Part shown: positions 17,853 through 26,838 of the stretch, in pieces
How positions within the stretch are numbered: the stretch's first letter is position 1
Layout of the letters: every line of letters begins with the position of its first letter
NCBI RefSeq assembly: GCF_021391495.1
Contig: NZ_CP090063.1
Span: forward strand, 372,001 to 436,000
Direction of reading: 5' to 3'
DNA length: 64,000 nt
DNA from: Amycolatopsis acidiphila
Lineage (GTDB): Bacteria; Actinomycetota; Actinomycetes; Mycobacteriales; Pseudonocardiaceae
Position numbers and translations under genes: made by a program
Notes under the pieces: generated by a model
The model's database searches: none
What the model was told of the DNA's origin: nothing
What the model saw: only the letters and a program-made list of their open reading frames with translations

Positions 17853-18488
17853 TCAGACCAGGCCCAGCTCCCGCGCCCTGGCGCCGGCCTGGAAGCGGGA
17901 CGTCGCGCCCAGCGCCGCCATCAGCTCGGCCACCCGGCGCCGGTACGTCCGCAGCCCGAGGCCCAGCGTGCGTGCGGCGGTCTCGTCCTTGCACCCCGAC
18001 GCCAGCACCTCGAGTATCCGCGGTGCCAGCACGCGGATCTCGGCGAACCGCATCTCGAACACCTCGAGCTCGGTCGCCGCGCGCCAGGCCGCGTTGAACA
18101 GCGAAGTCACGCTCTGCACGACCTCGGGCCGCGTCACGACGCTGTAGCTCCGCTCGCCGGCCGAAAGGTCACCGGCGAGGATCGCGAGCCGCCGGTCGAG
18201 GATGATCGTCTCGTTGATCTCGTCCGACGTGATCCGGATCTGCGCGCCGAACCGCTTGCGCTCCCGCAGGTGCTGGACCTGCCCGGGGTCGAGCAGCACC
18301 GCCGGCCGGTACAGCTTGCGGACCGTCCGGTCGGTCGCCTCGGACTCCGCCACCTGCCGGGACGCCGTCCAGGTGTGCATGTCGTTGGCGGCGCAGGCGA
18401 CGTCACCGGCGGCCGCGAACAGATGCGCCGTGCGGGCGAACAGCTCGGCCTCGCCGCGTACCGTCACGACCTCTCCGGTGACCTCCAT
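17853..18488 (-). CDS. Helix-turn-helix transcriptional regulator (LuxR-type C-terminal HTH)
   Basis: A 211-residue regulator. The N-terminal 130 residues are a sensor-like region of unknown ligand (YRPAVLLDPGQVQHLRERKRF, DRRLAILAGDLSAGERS). The C-terminal HTH spans about 150-205: VLASGCKDETAARTLGLGLRTYRRRVAELMAALGATSRFQA follows the LuxR pattern, although the usual acidic start is altered. The ATG at 18488 has CTGGAG upstream. It is divergent from the aldo/keto reductase with a 66-bp shared spacer and most likely controls that gene; this regulatory link is inference. Confidence 0.78.
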   Translation of the reverse strand: MEVTGEVVTVRGEAELFARTAHLFAAAGDVACAANDMHTWTASRQVAESEATDRTVRKLYRPAVLLDPGQVQHLRERKRFGAQIRITSDEINETIILDRRLAILAGDLSAGERSYSVVTRPEVVQSVTSLFNAAWRAATELEVFEMRFAEIRVLAPRILEVLASGCKDETAARTLGLGLRTYRRRVAELMAALGATSRFQAGARARELGLV

Positions 18489-18554
18489 GACTCCAGTGTG
18501 GCAGCAAGTTGCCAAGGGCGGGCGTGCCGCGAAGCACCGACGCAAGCTGGGCGC

Positions 18555-19412
18555 ATGACAACGGAAACGATCACCGCCGCCGCGGCGGGTACCTGGCAGC
18601 TGGGCGACCGCACCGTCAACCGGATGGGCTTCGGCGCCATGCGGCTCACCGGCACGCCCCCCGACCGCGACCGCTCCATCGCGGTGCTGCGCCGGGCGGT
18701 CGAGCTCGGTGTCAACCACATCGACACCGCCGCCTTCTACTTCTCGCCCCAGCTCTCGGCCAACGAGCTGATCAACGCCGCGCTCCGGCCGTACCCCGAA
18801 GACCTGGTGATCACCTCCAAGGTCGGCCCCGGCCGCGACCCGTCGGGCGAGTTCCTCACCGCGCGCCCGGAGCAGCTGCGCGGCCAGGTCGAGGAGAACC
18901 TGCGCCAGCTGGGCCGCGACCACCTCGACGTGGTCAACCTGCGCATAGGCCAGGGGCTCGAGCGCGGCACCGGCTCCCTCGCCGAGCGCTTCGGGGTGCT
19001 CGCCGAACTGCGCGAAGAGGGCTTGATCCGGCATCTGGGCATCTCGAACGTCGGACCGGAGCACCTGGCCGAGGCACAGGCGGTCGCGCCGGTCGTCTGC
19101 GTGCAGAACCAGTACGGCCTCGGCGTCCGGCGCGAGGACGACGAGCTGCTGCGGCTCTGCGGCGAGCAGGGCATCGCGTTCGTGCCGTTCTTCTCCGTCG
19201 CGCACGGGCACGAGGACGAGGCCGTGCTGGCACTCGCACGGGCACACGGCGTGACCGCCGCGCAGCTCCGGCTGGTCTGGACCTTGCACCAGGGGGCACA
19301 TGTGCTCGCCATTCCGGGCACCGGAAATCCCGCACACCTCGAGGAGAACATCGCCGCCGGCGCGCTGCGACTGTCCGAAGAGGAGCTGCGCCAACTCGAC
19401 CCGATCCGGTGA
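18555..19412 (+). CDS. Aldo/keto reductase
   Basis: A 285-residue AKR with a TIM-barrel start (NRMGFGAMRLTG). Catalytic Asp and Tyr are in HIDTAAFYFSP and Lys in VITSKVGPG. The fourth tetrad position, usually His, falls in DVVNLRIG and appears to be Asn or Arg, as in some AKR subgroups, which may alter substrate range. The NADPH-binding end IPGTGNPAHLEENI is present. The ATG at 18555 lies 66 bp from the divergent regulator start. This pair is inserted between gpmA and senX3 relative to the mycobacterial order. Confidence 0.87.
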   Translation: MTTETITAAAAGTWQLGDRTVNRMGFGAMRLTGTPPDRDRSIAVLRRAVELGVNHIDTAAFYFSPQLSANELINAALRPYPEDLVITSKVGPGRDPSGEFLTARPEQLRGQVEENLRQLGRDHLDVVNLRIGQGLERGTGSLAERFGVLAELREEGLIRHLGISNVGPEHLAEAQAVAPVVCVQNQYGLGVRREDDELLRLCGEQGIAFVPFFSVAHGHEDEAVLALARAHGVTAAQLRLVWTLHQGAHVLAIPGTGNPAHLEENIAAGALRLSEEELRQLDPIR

Positions 19413-19437
19413 CGGTGGCAGTCACGGCCGGGCGGCG

Positions 19438-19459
19438 GGTGCGTGAACAGGGCCTTAAC
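19438..19459 (-). promoter_or_regulatory. PHO-box-like direct repeat upstream of senX3-regX3
   Basis: Read on the minus strand, 19459 to 19438 gives two 11-nt units: GTTAAGG plus CCCT, then GTTCACG plus CACC. This matches the layout of the actinobacterial PhoP/RegX3 PHO box (direct repeats of GTTCAYC with an 11-nt period). It lies about 95 bp before the senX3 start and suggests autoregulation during phosphate limitation. Confidence 0.5.
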
Positions 19460-19553
19460 CCGGGGCCAACAGTTCCCCTGGAGGTGTCAGAGGCGTCACG
19501 ACTGGCCTGCCAAGGCTAGGTCAAACGGACATCTTCGTGCTTACGATTCAACC

Positions 19554-20762
19554 GTGAGCGTGAGTGCTGCACTCGCCCTGGCTGTCGGCTGCCTGGTCGT
19601 CGGCACGGTCACCGGCTCCCTGGTCGCGCGGGGCCGGCACCGGCGGGCGGACCGTCGCCCGGCCGGGCCGACAGTGGCGGAGCTGCTGTTGCGCCTGGTG
19701 CGCTCCTCCAACAACGGGGTCGTCGTCCTCAACCGCTTCGGCGACATGGTGTTGCACAACAACCGCGCCGAGACGCTCGGGCTGGTCCGGGACAACCGCG
19801 CGGACAACCGGGCCCGCCAGGCCAGCGAACAGGTCATCGAGACCGACGAGGGCGTCGAGGTCGACCTCTCGCCGCTGGAGGCCCGCGGCCGCCAGCCCGA
19901 GGCCGTGGTCGGGCACGTCCGGCCGCTCGGCGACGGGTTCACCGTGGTCGAGGCGGTCGACCACTCCGAGGCGGCACGGCTGGAGGCGGTCCGCCGCGAC
20001 TTCGTCGCCAACGTCAGCCACGAGCTCAAGACCCCCGTCGGCGCGATCGCGTTGCTCACCGAGGCGGTGCTGGACGCCGCTGAGGACGTCGAGGAGGTGC
20101 GCCGGTTCGGCGGCAAGATCCTGCACGAGTCGACCCGGCTCGGCACCCTCGTCACCGAGCTCATCGCGCTGTCCCGGCTGCAGGGCGCCGAGCGGCTGCC
20201 GGACCTCAACGTCGTCGAGGTGGACGCCGTCGTCCGGGAGGCACTCGGCCGCACGAAGCTGTCCGCCGAGTCCGCGGACATCCAGGTGACCGCCGACGCG
20301 CCGAGCGGGCTGCTCATCGAGGGCGACCGGACGCTGCTGGTCACCGCGCTGTCCAACCTGCTCGAGAACGCCATCGCGTACTCGCCCGCGGGCAGCCCGG
20401 TGTCGGTCAGCAGGCGGCGCGCCGACGACATGGTCGAGATCGCGGTGACCGACCGCGGCATCGGCATCGGCGAGGAGGACCAGCAGCGGGTCTTCGAGCG
20501 CTTCTACCGGGCGGACAAGGCGCGCTCGCGCGCCACCGGCGGCACCGGGCTGGGCCTGGCGATCGTCAAGCACGTCGCCGCGAACCACGGTGGCGAGGTC
20601 AAGTTGTGGAGCCTGCAGGGCACCGGTTCGACGTTCACCCTGCGGCTGCCGGTCTACCAGGGCGCGAGCGGCAACGGTAGCGCCCACAGCACTGCCCCCG
20701 AAACCCCCGAGCGGATACCCCGGCTCGTGGTGACCAGTCCGGAACAGGGAGGAAAACAGTGA
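19554..20762 (+). CDS. senX3: Sensor histidine kinase SenX3 (phosphate response)
   Basis: A 402-residue membrane kinase. One N-terminal membrane segment (residues 4-25) is followed by a PAS-like domain (about 41-135), HisKA with VSHELKTP (phospho-acceptor His156), and an ATPase domain with N-box LLENAIAYS, DRGIGIG, FERFYRA and GTGLGLAIV. It senses phosphate status, usually with PhoU and the Pst transporter, and phosphorylates RegX3. The GTG at 19554 directly precedes the membrane segment. The stop overlaps the regX3 start (GTGA), so the two are made together. Confidence 0.95.
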   Translation: MSVSAALALAVGCLVVGTVTGSLVARGRHRRADRRPAGPTVAELLLRLVRSSNNGVVVLNRFGDMVLHNNRAETLGLVRDNRADNRARQASEQVIETDEGVEVDLSPLEARGRQPEAVVGHVRPLGDGFTVVEAVDHSEAARLEAVRRDFVANVSHELKTPVGAIALLTEAVLDAAEDVEEVRRFGGKILHESTRLGTLVTELIALSRLQGAERLPDLNVVEVDAVVREALGRTKLSAESADIQVTADAPSGLLIEGDRTLLVTALSNLLENAIAYSPAGSPVSVSRRRADDMVEIAVTDRGIGIGEEDQQRVFERFYRADKARSRATGGTGLGLAIVKHVAANHGGEVKLWSLQGTGSTFTLRLPVYQGASGNGSAHSTAPETPERIPRLVVTSPEQGGKQ

Positions 20763-21448
20763 CGAGGGTGCTCATCGTCGAGGACGAGGAGTCGTTCGCC
20801 GACCCGTTGGCCTTCCTCCTGCGCAAGGAGGGCTTCACCGCCGCCGTGGCAGGCAACGGCCAGCAGGCGCTGGAGGAGTTCGACCGCAACGGCGCCGACA
20901 TAGTGCTGCTGGACCTGATGCTGCCCGGGATGAGCGGCACCGACGTGTGCAAGCAGCTGCGGCAGCGCTCGGCCGTTCCGGTGATCATGGTGACCGCGCG
21001 GGACAGCGAGATCGACAAGGTGGTCGGCCTGGAGCTGGGCGCCGACGACTACGTCACCAAGCCCTACTCGGCCCGCGAGCTGATCGCGCGGGTGCGCGCG
21101 GTGCTGCGCCGCGGCGGCGAGAACGGCGGGGAGGGCGAGCTCGCGCCGTTGGTGCTGGCGGCCGGACCCGTGCGGATGGACGTCGAGCGGCACGTGGTGA
21201 CCGTGGACGGCGCCGAGGTCTCGCTGCCGCTCAAGGAGTTCGACCTGCTGGAGTACCTGCTGCGCAACGTCGGCCGGGTACTGACCCGCGGCCAGCTGAT
21301 CGACAGGGTGTGGGGCGCGGACTACGTCGGCGACACCAAGACCCTGGATGTGCACGTCAAACGGCTGCGATCGAAGATCGAGCCCGACCCGGGCTCGCCG
21401 CGGCACCTGGTGACGGTGCGCGGTCTTGGTTACAAGTTCGAGACTTAA
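20759..21448 (+). CDS. regX3: Response regulator RegX3 (OmpR/PhoB family)
   Basis: A 229-residue two-domain regulator. The receiver has the acidic pair VEDEE, phospho-acceptor Asp52 (LLDLMLPG), Thr79 and Lys101 (YVTKPYSARE). The C-terminal winged helix (about 130-229) has LPLKEFDLLEYLLRNVGRVLTR and the recognition-helix part TLDVHVKRLRSKIE. It activates the phosphate-starvation regulon, including probably its own operon through the site near 19.45 kb. The GTG start overlaps the senX3 stop and GGGAGGAAAA lies before it. Confidence 0.96.
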   Translation: MTRVLIVEDEESFADPLAFLLRKEGFTAAVAGNGQQALEEFDRNGADIVLLDLMLPGMSGTDVCKQLRQRSAVPVIMVTARDSEIDKVVGLELGADDYVTKPYSARELIARVRAVLRRGGENGGEGELAPLVLAAGPVRMDVERHVVTVDGAEVSLPLKEFDLLEYLLRNVGRVLTRGQLIDRVWGADYVGDTKTLDVHVKRLRSKIEPDPGSPRHLVTVRGLGYKFET

Positions 21449-21475
21449 GCCGCCTTCCGGGTAGCGTAGGGCTTT

Positions 21476-22522
21476 GTGCGCCTAGGGGTACTCGACGTGG
21501 GGTCCAACACCGTGCATCTGCTGGTGGTGGACGCGCATCGTGGTGCCCATCCGACGCCGATGCATTCGGAGAAGATCGTGCTGCGACTCGCCGAACAGAT
21601 CACCAAGCACGGCGAGTTGGCCAAATCCGGGGCGGATGCGCTGGTCGAGGCCGTACGCACGGCGAAGAAGTCCGCGGCCGAGCTGGGCTGCGCGGAGGTC
21701 ATGGCCTTCGCGACCTCGGCGGTGCGCGAGGCGACGAACTCGCCGAAGGTGCTGCGCAAGGTCGTCGAGGAGACGGGCATCGAGCTGAGAGCGCTTTCCG
21801 GGCCGGACGAGGCGCGGATGACGTTCCTGGCCGTGCGCCGCTGGCTCGGCTGGTCGGCAGGGCAGCTGCTGGTGCTCGACATCGGTGGCGGCTCGCTCGA
21901 GGTCGCGATGGGCATCGACGAGGAGCCGCTGCTGGCCGAGTCGCTGCCGCTCGGCGCCGGGCGGATCACCCGGACCCGGTTCTCGCACGATCCGCCGAGC
22001 CGCTCGGAGCTGGTCGCGACGTCGGCGTGGCTCGAGGAGCAGCTGGCGCCGCTCGCGCACAAGGTCACCGAGCTGGGCAGACCCGACCGGGTGGTGGCCA
22101 CGTCCAAGACGTTCCGCTCCCTGGCCAGGCTGGCCGGGGCGGCTCCCTCCGCCGCGGGACCACGGGTACGCCGTACCCTGTCCGACACCGCACTGCGGCA
22201 GCTCATCGCCTTCATCTCCCGGATGACGGCGGCCGACCTGGCCGAGCTCGAGGGAGTCAGCGCGAGCCGGTCGCACCAGCTGGTCGGCGGCGCGCTGGTC
22301 GCGCAGGCCGCGATGCGGGCGCTGTCGCTGCACGAGCTGGAGATCTGCCCCTGGGCGCTGCGAGAGGGGCTGATCCTGCGGCGACTGGACCGTTCGAACG
22401 GTGAGGACGAAACTGCACCGGGAGCGTGGCGCAGTTCGCCGCGCGAACGGACCGATGACAGCACCCCGGTAGACGGGAGCGACGCGGTGAGGGCACGGTG
22501 GAAAGGTGGAAGGGATGCGTGA
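21476..22522 (+). CDS. Ppx/GppA family phosphatase (exopolyphosphatase-like)
   Basis: A 348-residue ASKHA-fold protein corresponding to Rv0496. The phosphate-1 motif is LGVLDVGSNTVHLLVVD at the N-terminus, and the phosphate-2 motif LLVLDIGGGSLEVAMG near residue 145. FATSAVREATN is the adenosine-side signature. It lacks the extra C-terminal domains of E. coli Ppx, like other short actinobacterial forms, and ends in a polar tail. It may degrade polyphosphate or hydrolyse pppGpp. A TAGCGT hexamer ends 8 nt before the GTG at 21476, so a leaderless mRNA separate from senX3-regX3 is possible. Confidence 0.9.
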   Translation: MRLGVLDVGSNTVHLLVVDAHRGAHPTPMHSEKIVLRLAEQITKHGELAKSGADALVEAVRTAKKSAAELGCAEVMAFATSAVREATNSPKVLRKVVEETGIELRALSGPDEARMTFLAVRRWLGWSAGQLLVLDIGGGSLEVAMGIDEEPLLAESLPLGAGRITRTRFSHDPPSRSELVATSAWLEEQLAPLAHKVTELGRPDRVVATSKTFRSLARLAGAAPSAAGPRVRRTLSDTALRQLIAFISRMTAADLAELEGVSASRSHQLVGGALVAQAAMRALSLHELEICPWALREGLILRRLDRSNGEDETAPGAWRSSPRERTDDSTPVDGSDAVRARWKGGRDA

Positions 22523-22600
22523 GGTGGTGCGCGCGTGCCGTGTCCGTTGCCGCGCTCGGAGGCTACGCGATGACGCACGTGCGGTTGGGGTGAAACGCTG

Positions 22601-24211
22601 ATGAGTCGAGAAAGCGGTCAGGACCGTTCCCAGAAGACGGTCGCCGAGCTGCTCGCGCTGCACGGCGGCAACGTCGAGGGCAGGCGGCGGCACCGTCGTG
22701 CCGCCGACGAGGAGGACGAGCAGCAGCCGAACCCGGGCCAGAACGGCTCGGCGAACGGCACCGACGCGCCGCGGCGTGCTCGCGGCGTCACCGACACCGG
22801 CCCGCAGGCCATCATCGACCGGGTCCGCGGGGACAACCCGCCGCCGCCCAACGGCCGCCGCAACGGCGGCCGGCGGGCACTGCCCGAGGACGAGGCGCCC
22901 GCGGCGCCGCCGGTCCCGCCCGCCGCGCCGCGGCAGGACCCGCCGCCGTTGCCGCCTCGCGCGAACGGCGCACCGCCGCAGCACCCGTCGGGCACCTTCG
23001 GCCGCCCCAACGGCGCGGTCCCGCCGCCCGCCCCGCCTGCGTCGGGCGCGTTCCCCAAGCCGAACCTCAACCCGCCGCCCGCGCAGCCGGAGTCCGGTGC
23101 GTTCCCGCGGCCCCCGCAGGAGTCCGGCACCTTCCAGCGCCCCGGTGGCGCCCCCGACTCGGGCGGGTTCCCGCGGCCGAACGCGCCGTCGCCGGAGTCG
23201 GGCGGATTCCCGCGTCCCAGCGGTCCGGGTGGGCTGCCCGGCCGCAGACCGCCGCAGGATTCGGCGCCGATGCGCCGCCCGCCGCAGGACTCCGGCGGGC
23301 TGCCGCTGCCCGACCAGGGGCCGAAGGACGGGCCACGGCCACCGGCCCGTGGTCCCGAGGAGACGCGTCAGGTGCCGCCGCTGCGCCGTGCCCAGCCCGG
23401 TGGGCTGGCCGCGCGCCTGGACGGGCTCGATGTCCCCGCCCCCGAGGACACCCCGGACCCCGGCCCGCCGCCGGGCGGCATGCCCAGCGGCGCCTTCCCG
23501 GCCCCGCCGCGCCGTCCGCGCCGCCCACCGGCGCGGCGCCCGGCCGAGCAGGAGCCGCACACCGAGCAGTTCCGGGCGGTCAACGGCAAGCGGCCCCCGG
23601 AGGCGGCCGTCCCGCCCGAGGCGCCGCCGGCCGGCCTGTCGCGCTGGCGCCGCCAGCGTGAGCAGGTCAGCTCCGAGGACACCGAGATCGGCGTGATGCC
23701 GCCGGTGCGTGGCGAGCAGGACGCCCCCGCGCACCCATCGGGTTTCGCGCGCGGGCCGCAGGCGCCGGACGAGCACCTCGAGGCGACCGGCTTCCACGAC
23801 CCCTTCGCCGACGACGACGAAGAGGTCGACGAGTTCGGCGACTTCGGCGAGGCCGAGCCCGAGCGGCTCGGCGCCGGGTACGACTACGAGCCCGAAGCCG
23901 CGCAGGCCGAGGACTACGAGGACGAAGAGGAGCCCGAGGGCGAGGCCAGCCCGGCCAGGCAGTGGCTGTCCATGGCCGCCCAGCTCGCGCTGGGCGTCGT
24001 CGGCGGCGCCGCGGTGTGGCTCGGCTTCAACTGGCTGTGGGGTCAGCTCCCGGCGGCCGCGCTCGTGGTGGCGCTCGTCGTCATCGTCGGCCTGGTCTGG
24101 ATCGTGCGGAAGATCCGCCGCGCGGACGACATCCAGACGATGGTGCTGGCGGTGCTGGTCGGCCTCGTGGTCACCGTCTCGCCCGCGGCCCTGCTGCTGC
24201 TCTCGCGTTGA
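22601..24211 (+). CDS. Large proline-rich membrane protein with ESGxFPRP repeats
   Basis: A 536-residue protein equivalent in position to Rv0497. A charged N-terminus ([12 protein letters not shown], residues 13-24) leads into a disordered Pro/Arg/Gly-rich region. Residues 130-237 hold about eight degenerate repeats of the type (E/D)SGxFPRP. An acidic stretch (about 405-450, rich in Asp and Glu) precedes three membrane segments at the C-terminus (about 455-534). The long tail should lie in the cytoplasm. Function is unknown; a scaffold or wall-complex role is conceivable. Its stop overlaps the next start. Confidence 0.85.
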   Translation: MSRESGQDRSQKTVAELLALHGGNVEGRRRHRRAADEEDEQQPNPGQNGSANGTDAPRRARGVTDTGPQAIIDRVRGDNPPPPNGRRNGGRRALPEDEAPAAPPVPPAAPRQDPPPLPPRANGAPPQHPSGTFGRPNGAVPPPAPPASGAFPKPNLNPPPAQPESGAFPRPPQESGTFQRPGGAPDSGGFPRPNAPSPESGGFPRPSGPGGLPGRRPPQDSAPMRRPPQDSGGLPLPDQGPKDGPRPPARGPEETRQVPPLRRAQPGGLAARLDGLDVPAPEDTPDPGPPPGGMPSGAFPAPPRRPRRPPARRPAEQEPHTEQFRAVNGKRPPEAAVPPEAPPAGLSRWRRQREQVSSEDTEIGVMPPVRGEQDAPAHPSGFARGPQAPDEHLEATGFHDPFADDDEEVDEFGDFGEAEPERLGAGYDYEPEAAQAEDYEDEEEPEGEASPARQWLSMAAQLALGVVGGAAVWLGFNWLWGQLPAAALVVALVVIVGLVWIVRKIRRADDIQTMVLAVLVGLVVTVSPAALLLLSR

Positions 24212-24996
24212 TCCCGGTCGGTCTGTCGACCGCTTCGGTGTGGCCGTTGCGGGCCGGCACGGGCTTCGAGCTGGCCGCGGACCTCGGCTACGACGGGGTC
24301 GAGGTCATGGTGTGGGTCGACCCGGTGAGCCAGAGCGTGCCGGAGCTGCGCCGCTGGTCGCGCCGCACCGGCATGCCGGTGCTGTCGGTGCACTCGCCGT
24401 CGCTGCTGATCACCCAGCGGGTGTGGTCGCCCGACCCGGTCGTCCGGCTGCGCCGCAGTGTCGAGGCCGCGCTCGACCTGGAGGCCCGCACGGTCGTCGT
24501 GCACCCGCCGTTCCGGTGGCAGCGGCGCTACGGCGACGGGTTCGCCGACCTCCTCGCCGAGCTGGAGGACGAGAGCGGCGTCGAGATCGCGGTCGAGAAC
24601 ATGTTCAAGGTCCGGCCGCCGGGCGGTAAGCGGGACGCGCGGATGTCGGCGTTCCGGCCGTCCATCGACCCGACCGACGTCGGCTACCGGCACTACACGC
24701 TGGACCTGTCGCATTCCGCCGCCGCTCAAATGGACGCACTCGAGCTGGCCGGGCGGATGGGGTCCGGGCTCACCCACGTGCACCTCGCGGATGGCACCGG
24801 GGTGCCGAAGGACGAGCACCTCGTGCCCGGCCGGGGTGGCCAGCCGTGCGCGGAACTGCTCGAAAAGCTCACCACGAGCGGCTTCGGCGGACAGATCGTG
24901 CTCGAAGTGAACACCCGGCGAGCACCAAGCTCCGCCCACCGGATGAAGGACCTGGCGGAGGCGTTGTTGTTCGCCCGGTTCCACCTCGGGCACTGA
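24208..24996 (+). CDS. Sugar phosphate isomerase/epimerase (TIM barrel)
   Basis: A 262-residue xylose-isomerase-like TIM-barrel protein, equivalent to Rv0498. Features are [10 protein letters not shown] at strand one, [36 protein letters not shown] with a metal-ligand-type Glu, [10 protein letters not shown] and QIVLEVNT near the end; the His, Glu and Asp positions fit a divalent metal site. The substrate is not known. The TTG at 24208 overlaps the preceding stop as TTGA, so it is translated with the Pro-rich membrane protein. Confidence 0.85.
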   Translation: MIPVGLSTASVWPLRAGTGFELAADLGYDGVEVMVWVDPVSQSVPELRRWSRRTGMPVLSVHSPSLLITQRVWSPDPVVRLRRSVEAALDLEARTVVVHPPFRWQRRYGDGFADLLAELEDESGVEIAVENMFKVRPPGGKRDARMSAFRPSIDPTDVGYRHYTLDLSHSAAAQMDALELAGRMGSGLTHVHLADGTGVPKDEHLVPGRGGQPCAELLEKLTTSGFGGQIVLEVNTRRAPSSAHRMKDLAEALLFARFHLGH

Positions 24997-25077
24997 ACCG
25001 TCAACAAGATCAACTTCACTCTCACCGTGCGGCGAGGAGCATGGGCTTCCGATATGTGAACACGTAAAGTTTCCGAC

Positions 25078-26004
25078 GTGAACCCGCTGCGCTCGTTGAT
25101 CCTCGCTGCCGCCGGAAGCGACGCGATCCGTCGTGTCGTGACTGCCTCTCCCGGGACCAGGGGTGTCGTCGAGAGGTTCATCGCGGGAGAGACCGTGGCC
25201 GACGCCGTGACCACGGTGGGCCGCCTGGTCGACGACGGCCTGTACGTGAGCCTGGACCACCTCGGCGAGAACACCACCGGCGCGCGGCAGGCGGAGCGGG
25301 CGGTGCAGGCGTACCTGGAACTGCTCGACCGGCTGCACACCGAAGGGCTGTCCACGCGCACCGAGGTGAGTCTCAAGCTGTCCGCGGTGGGGCTGCGGCT
25401 CGACGAGAAGCTGGCGCTGGACAACGCCTGGCGGATCTGCGCCGCCGCGGAACAGAACGCCACGACCGTGACCCTCGACATGGAGGAGCACGACACCGTC
25501 GAGGCGACCCTGCGGGTGCTGGCGGAACTGCGGCACACCTGGCCCTGGGTCGGCGCCGTGCTGCAGTCGTACCTGAAACGAACCCAGGGCGACGCGGCCG
25601 CGCTCGCCGCACCCGACTCCCGGGTCAGGTTGTGCAAGGGCGCCTACGCCGCGACGTCCGATGTCGCCCACCGGAGTGGCCATCACGTCGATCTGAGCTA
25701 CGTCCGGGCGGCGAACACCCTGCTGGCCGGGGATGGTTACCCCATGTTCGCGACGCACGACCCTCGGTTGATCACGCTGCTGCACGAGCGGGTGCGGTGG
25801 TACGGCCGCAAGCAGGGCAGCTACGAGTACCAGATGCTCTACGGCGTCCGGCCGGACGAGCAACGACGACTCGCCGCCGAGGGCGAGACCGTGCGCGTCT
25901 ACGTGCCCTTCGGCGCGAACTCCTACGGCTACCTGATGCGGCGGCTGGCCGAACGGCCGGCCAACCTGGCCTTCTTCCTGCGCGCACTGGTCAGCCGTTC
26001 GTGA
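25078..26004 (+). CDS. Proline dehydrogenase
   Basis: A 308-residue FAD-dependent enzyme that oxidises proline to pyrroline-5-carboxylate at the membrane. The barrel shows SLKLSAVGL, TLDMEEHD, VLQSYLKRT, RLCKGAY and the substrate-binding C-terminal helix YLMRRLAERPAN with the paired arginines. It is a monofunctional form of usual bacterial length. A TAAAGT hexamer at 25065-25070 ends 7 nt before the GTG start, suggesting a leaderless transcript. The gene is not at this place in M. tuberculosis; here it stands two genes from proC, the opposite step. Confidence 0.92.
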   Translation: MNPLRSLILAAAGSDAIRRVVTASPGTRGVVERFIAGETVADAVTTVGRLVDDGLYVSLDHLGENTTGARQAERAVQAYLELLDRLHTEGLSTRTEVSLKLSAVGLRLDEKLALDNAWRICAAAEQNATTVTLDMEEHDTVEATLRVLAELRHTWPWVGAVLQSYLKRTQGDAAALAAPDSRVRLCKGAYAATSDVAHRSGHHVDLSYVRAANTLLAGDGYPMFATHDPRLITLLHERVRWYGRKQGSYEYQMLYGVRPDEQRRLAAEGETVRVYVPFGANSYGYLMRRLAERPANLAFFLRALVSRS

Positions 26005-26828
26005 GCACGGTGGAAGCCCAGGACCCCGCGGCCTTCGAGGTGGCATGCGCGGTGCGGTCACTGGGAGACGGCACGCTGACCGCGGACCTTCGCCAAGAGT
26101 GGTCGATCGGTCACCATCCGCACGGTGGGTTCCTGTTGTCGCTCATCGCGAAGGCCGCCGTCGCCGTGCTGGCCGAGCACGGCGACCCGGCCGCGGAACC
26201 GCTGGTCGTCAGCGCGGAGTTCCTCCGCCCGCCGGCGATCGGGCCGGTGCTGCTGCGCACGGACCTGCGCAAGGTCGGCCGCCGCGCGACGGTCGTCGCC
26301 GTGCGGCTGGAGCAGCGCGGCCGCAGCTGCGTCGAGGCAACGGTGACCGCGGGCCGGCTGCCGATCCGGCGGCCGGAGTGGACCGATCTGAACCCGATGC
26401 CCGCCGAGCCGCCGCCGCGGGCGATCCCGCTCGGCGGGGACACCGCGGAGGGGGCGTTCAACCTCGCCAAGGGCTGTGACGTCCGGCTGGACCCGGCCAC
26501 CGCCGGATACCTGACCGGCCGCACGGGCGATCCGCCGCGGCTCCGGTTGTGGGTCCGGCCGCGACACGGCCTGCCGGACCCGTACTTCGTGCTGCTGGCC
26601 GGGGACATCAACCCGCCGGTGGTGTTCAACCTGGGCCGGTTCGGCTGGGCGCCGACGGTGCAGCTGACCGCGATGCTGCGGGCCCGCCCGGCGACGGGCT
26701 GGCTGCGGGTGCAGGTCGAGTGCCGCTCGATGCACGAGTCGTGGTTCGACTCGGACGCGACGGTGATCGACTCGGCAGGCCGGCTGGTCTGCCAGGCCCG
26801 GCAGCTGGCGCTGGCGCCCGCGCCCTAA
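26001..26828 (+). CDS. Acyl-CoA thioesterase-like protein (TesB/double hotdog)
   Basis: A 275-residue protein equivalent to Rv0499. The N-terminal hotdog has WSIGHHPHGGFLLSLIAKAA, the family hallmark GG-containing helix, and SAEFLRPPAIGPV; the C-terminal half repeats the fold with FNLGRFGWAPTVQLTAMLRA and ends in VCQARQLAL. It probably hydrolyses acyl-CoA thioesters; chain length is unknown. The GTG at 26001 overlaps the proline dehydrogenase stop (GTGA). The downstream proC starts 10 nt after its stop. Confidence 0.83.
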   Translation: MSTVEAQDPAAFEVACAVRSLGDGTLTADLRQEWSIGHHPHGGFLLSLIAKAAVAVLAEHGDPAAEPLVVSAEFLRPPAIGPVLLRTDLRKVGRRATVVAVRLEQRGRSCVEATVTAGRLPIRRPEWTDLNPMPAEPPPRAIPLGGDTAEGAFNLAKGCDVRLDPATAGYLTGRTGDPPRLRLWVRPRHGLPDPYFVLLAGDINPPVVFNLGRFGWAPTVQLTAMLRARPATGWLRVQVECRSMHESWFDSDATVIDSAGRLVCQARQLALAPAP

Positions 26829-26838
26829 TCTCAGGGGT

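Noticed and set aside
24043..26061. Long minus-strand open frame opposite the isomerase and proline dehydrogenase genes
   Set aside because: It is antisense to two well-supported genes and its translation is His/Arg/Gly-rich without domains, typical of GC-rich shadow frames.
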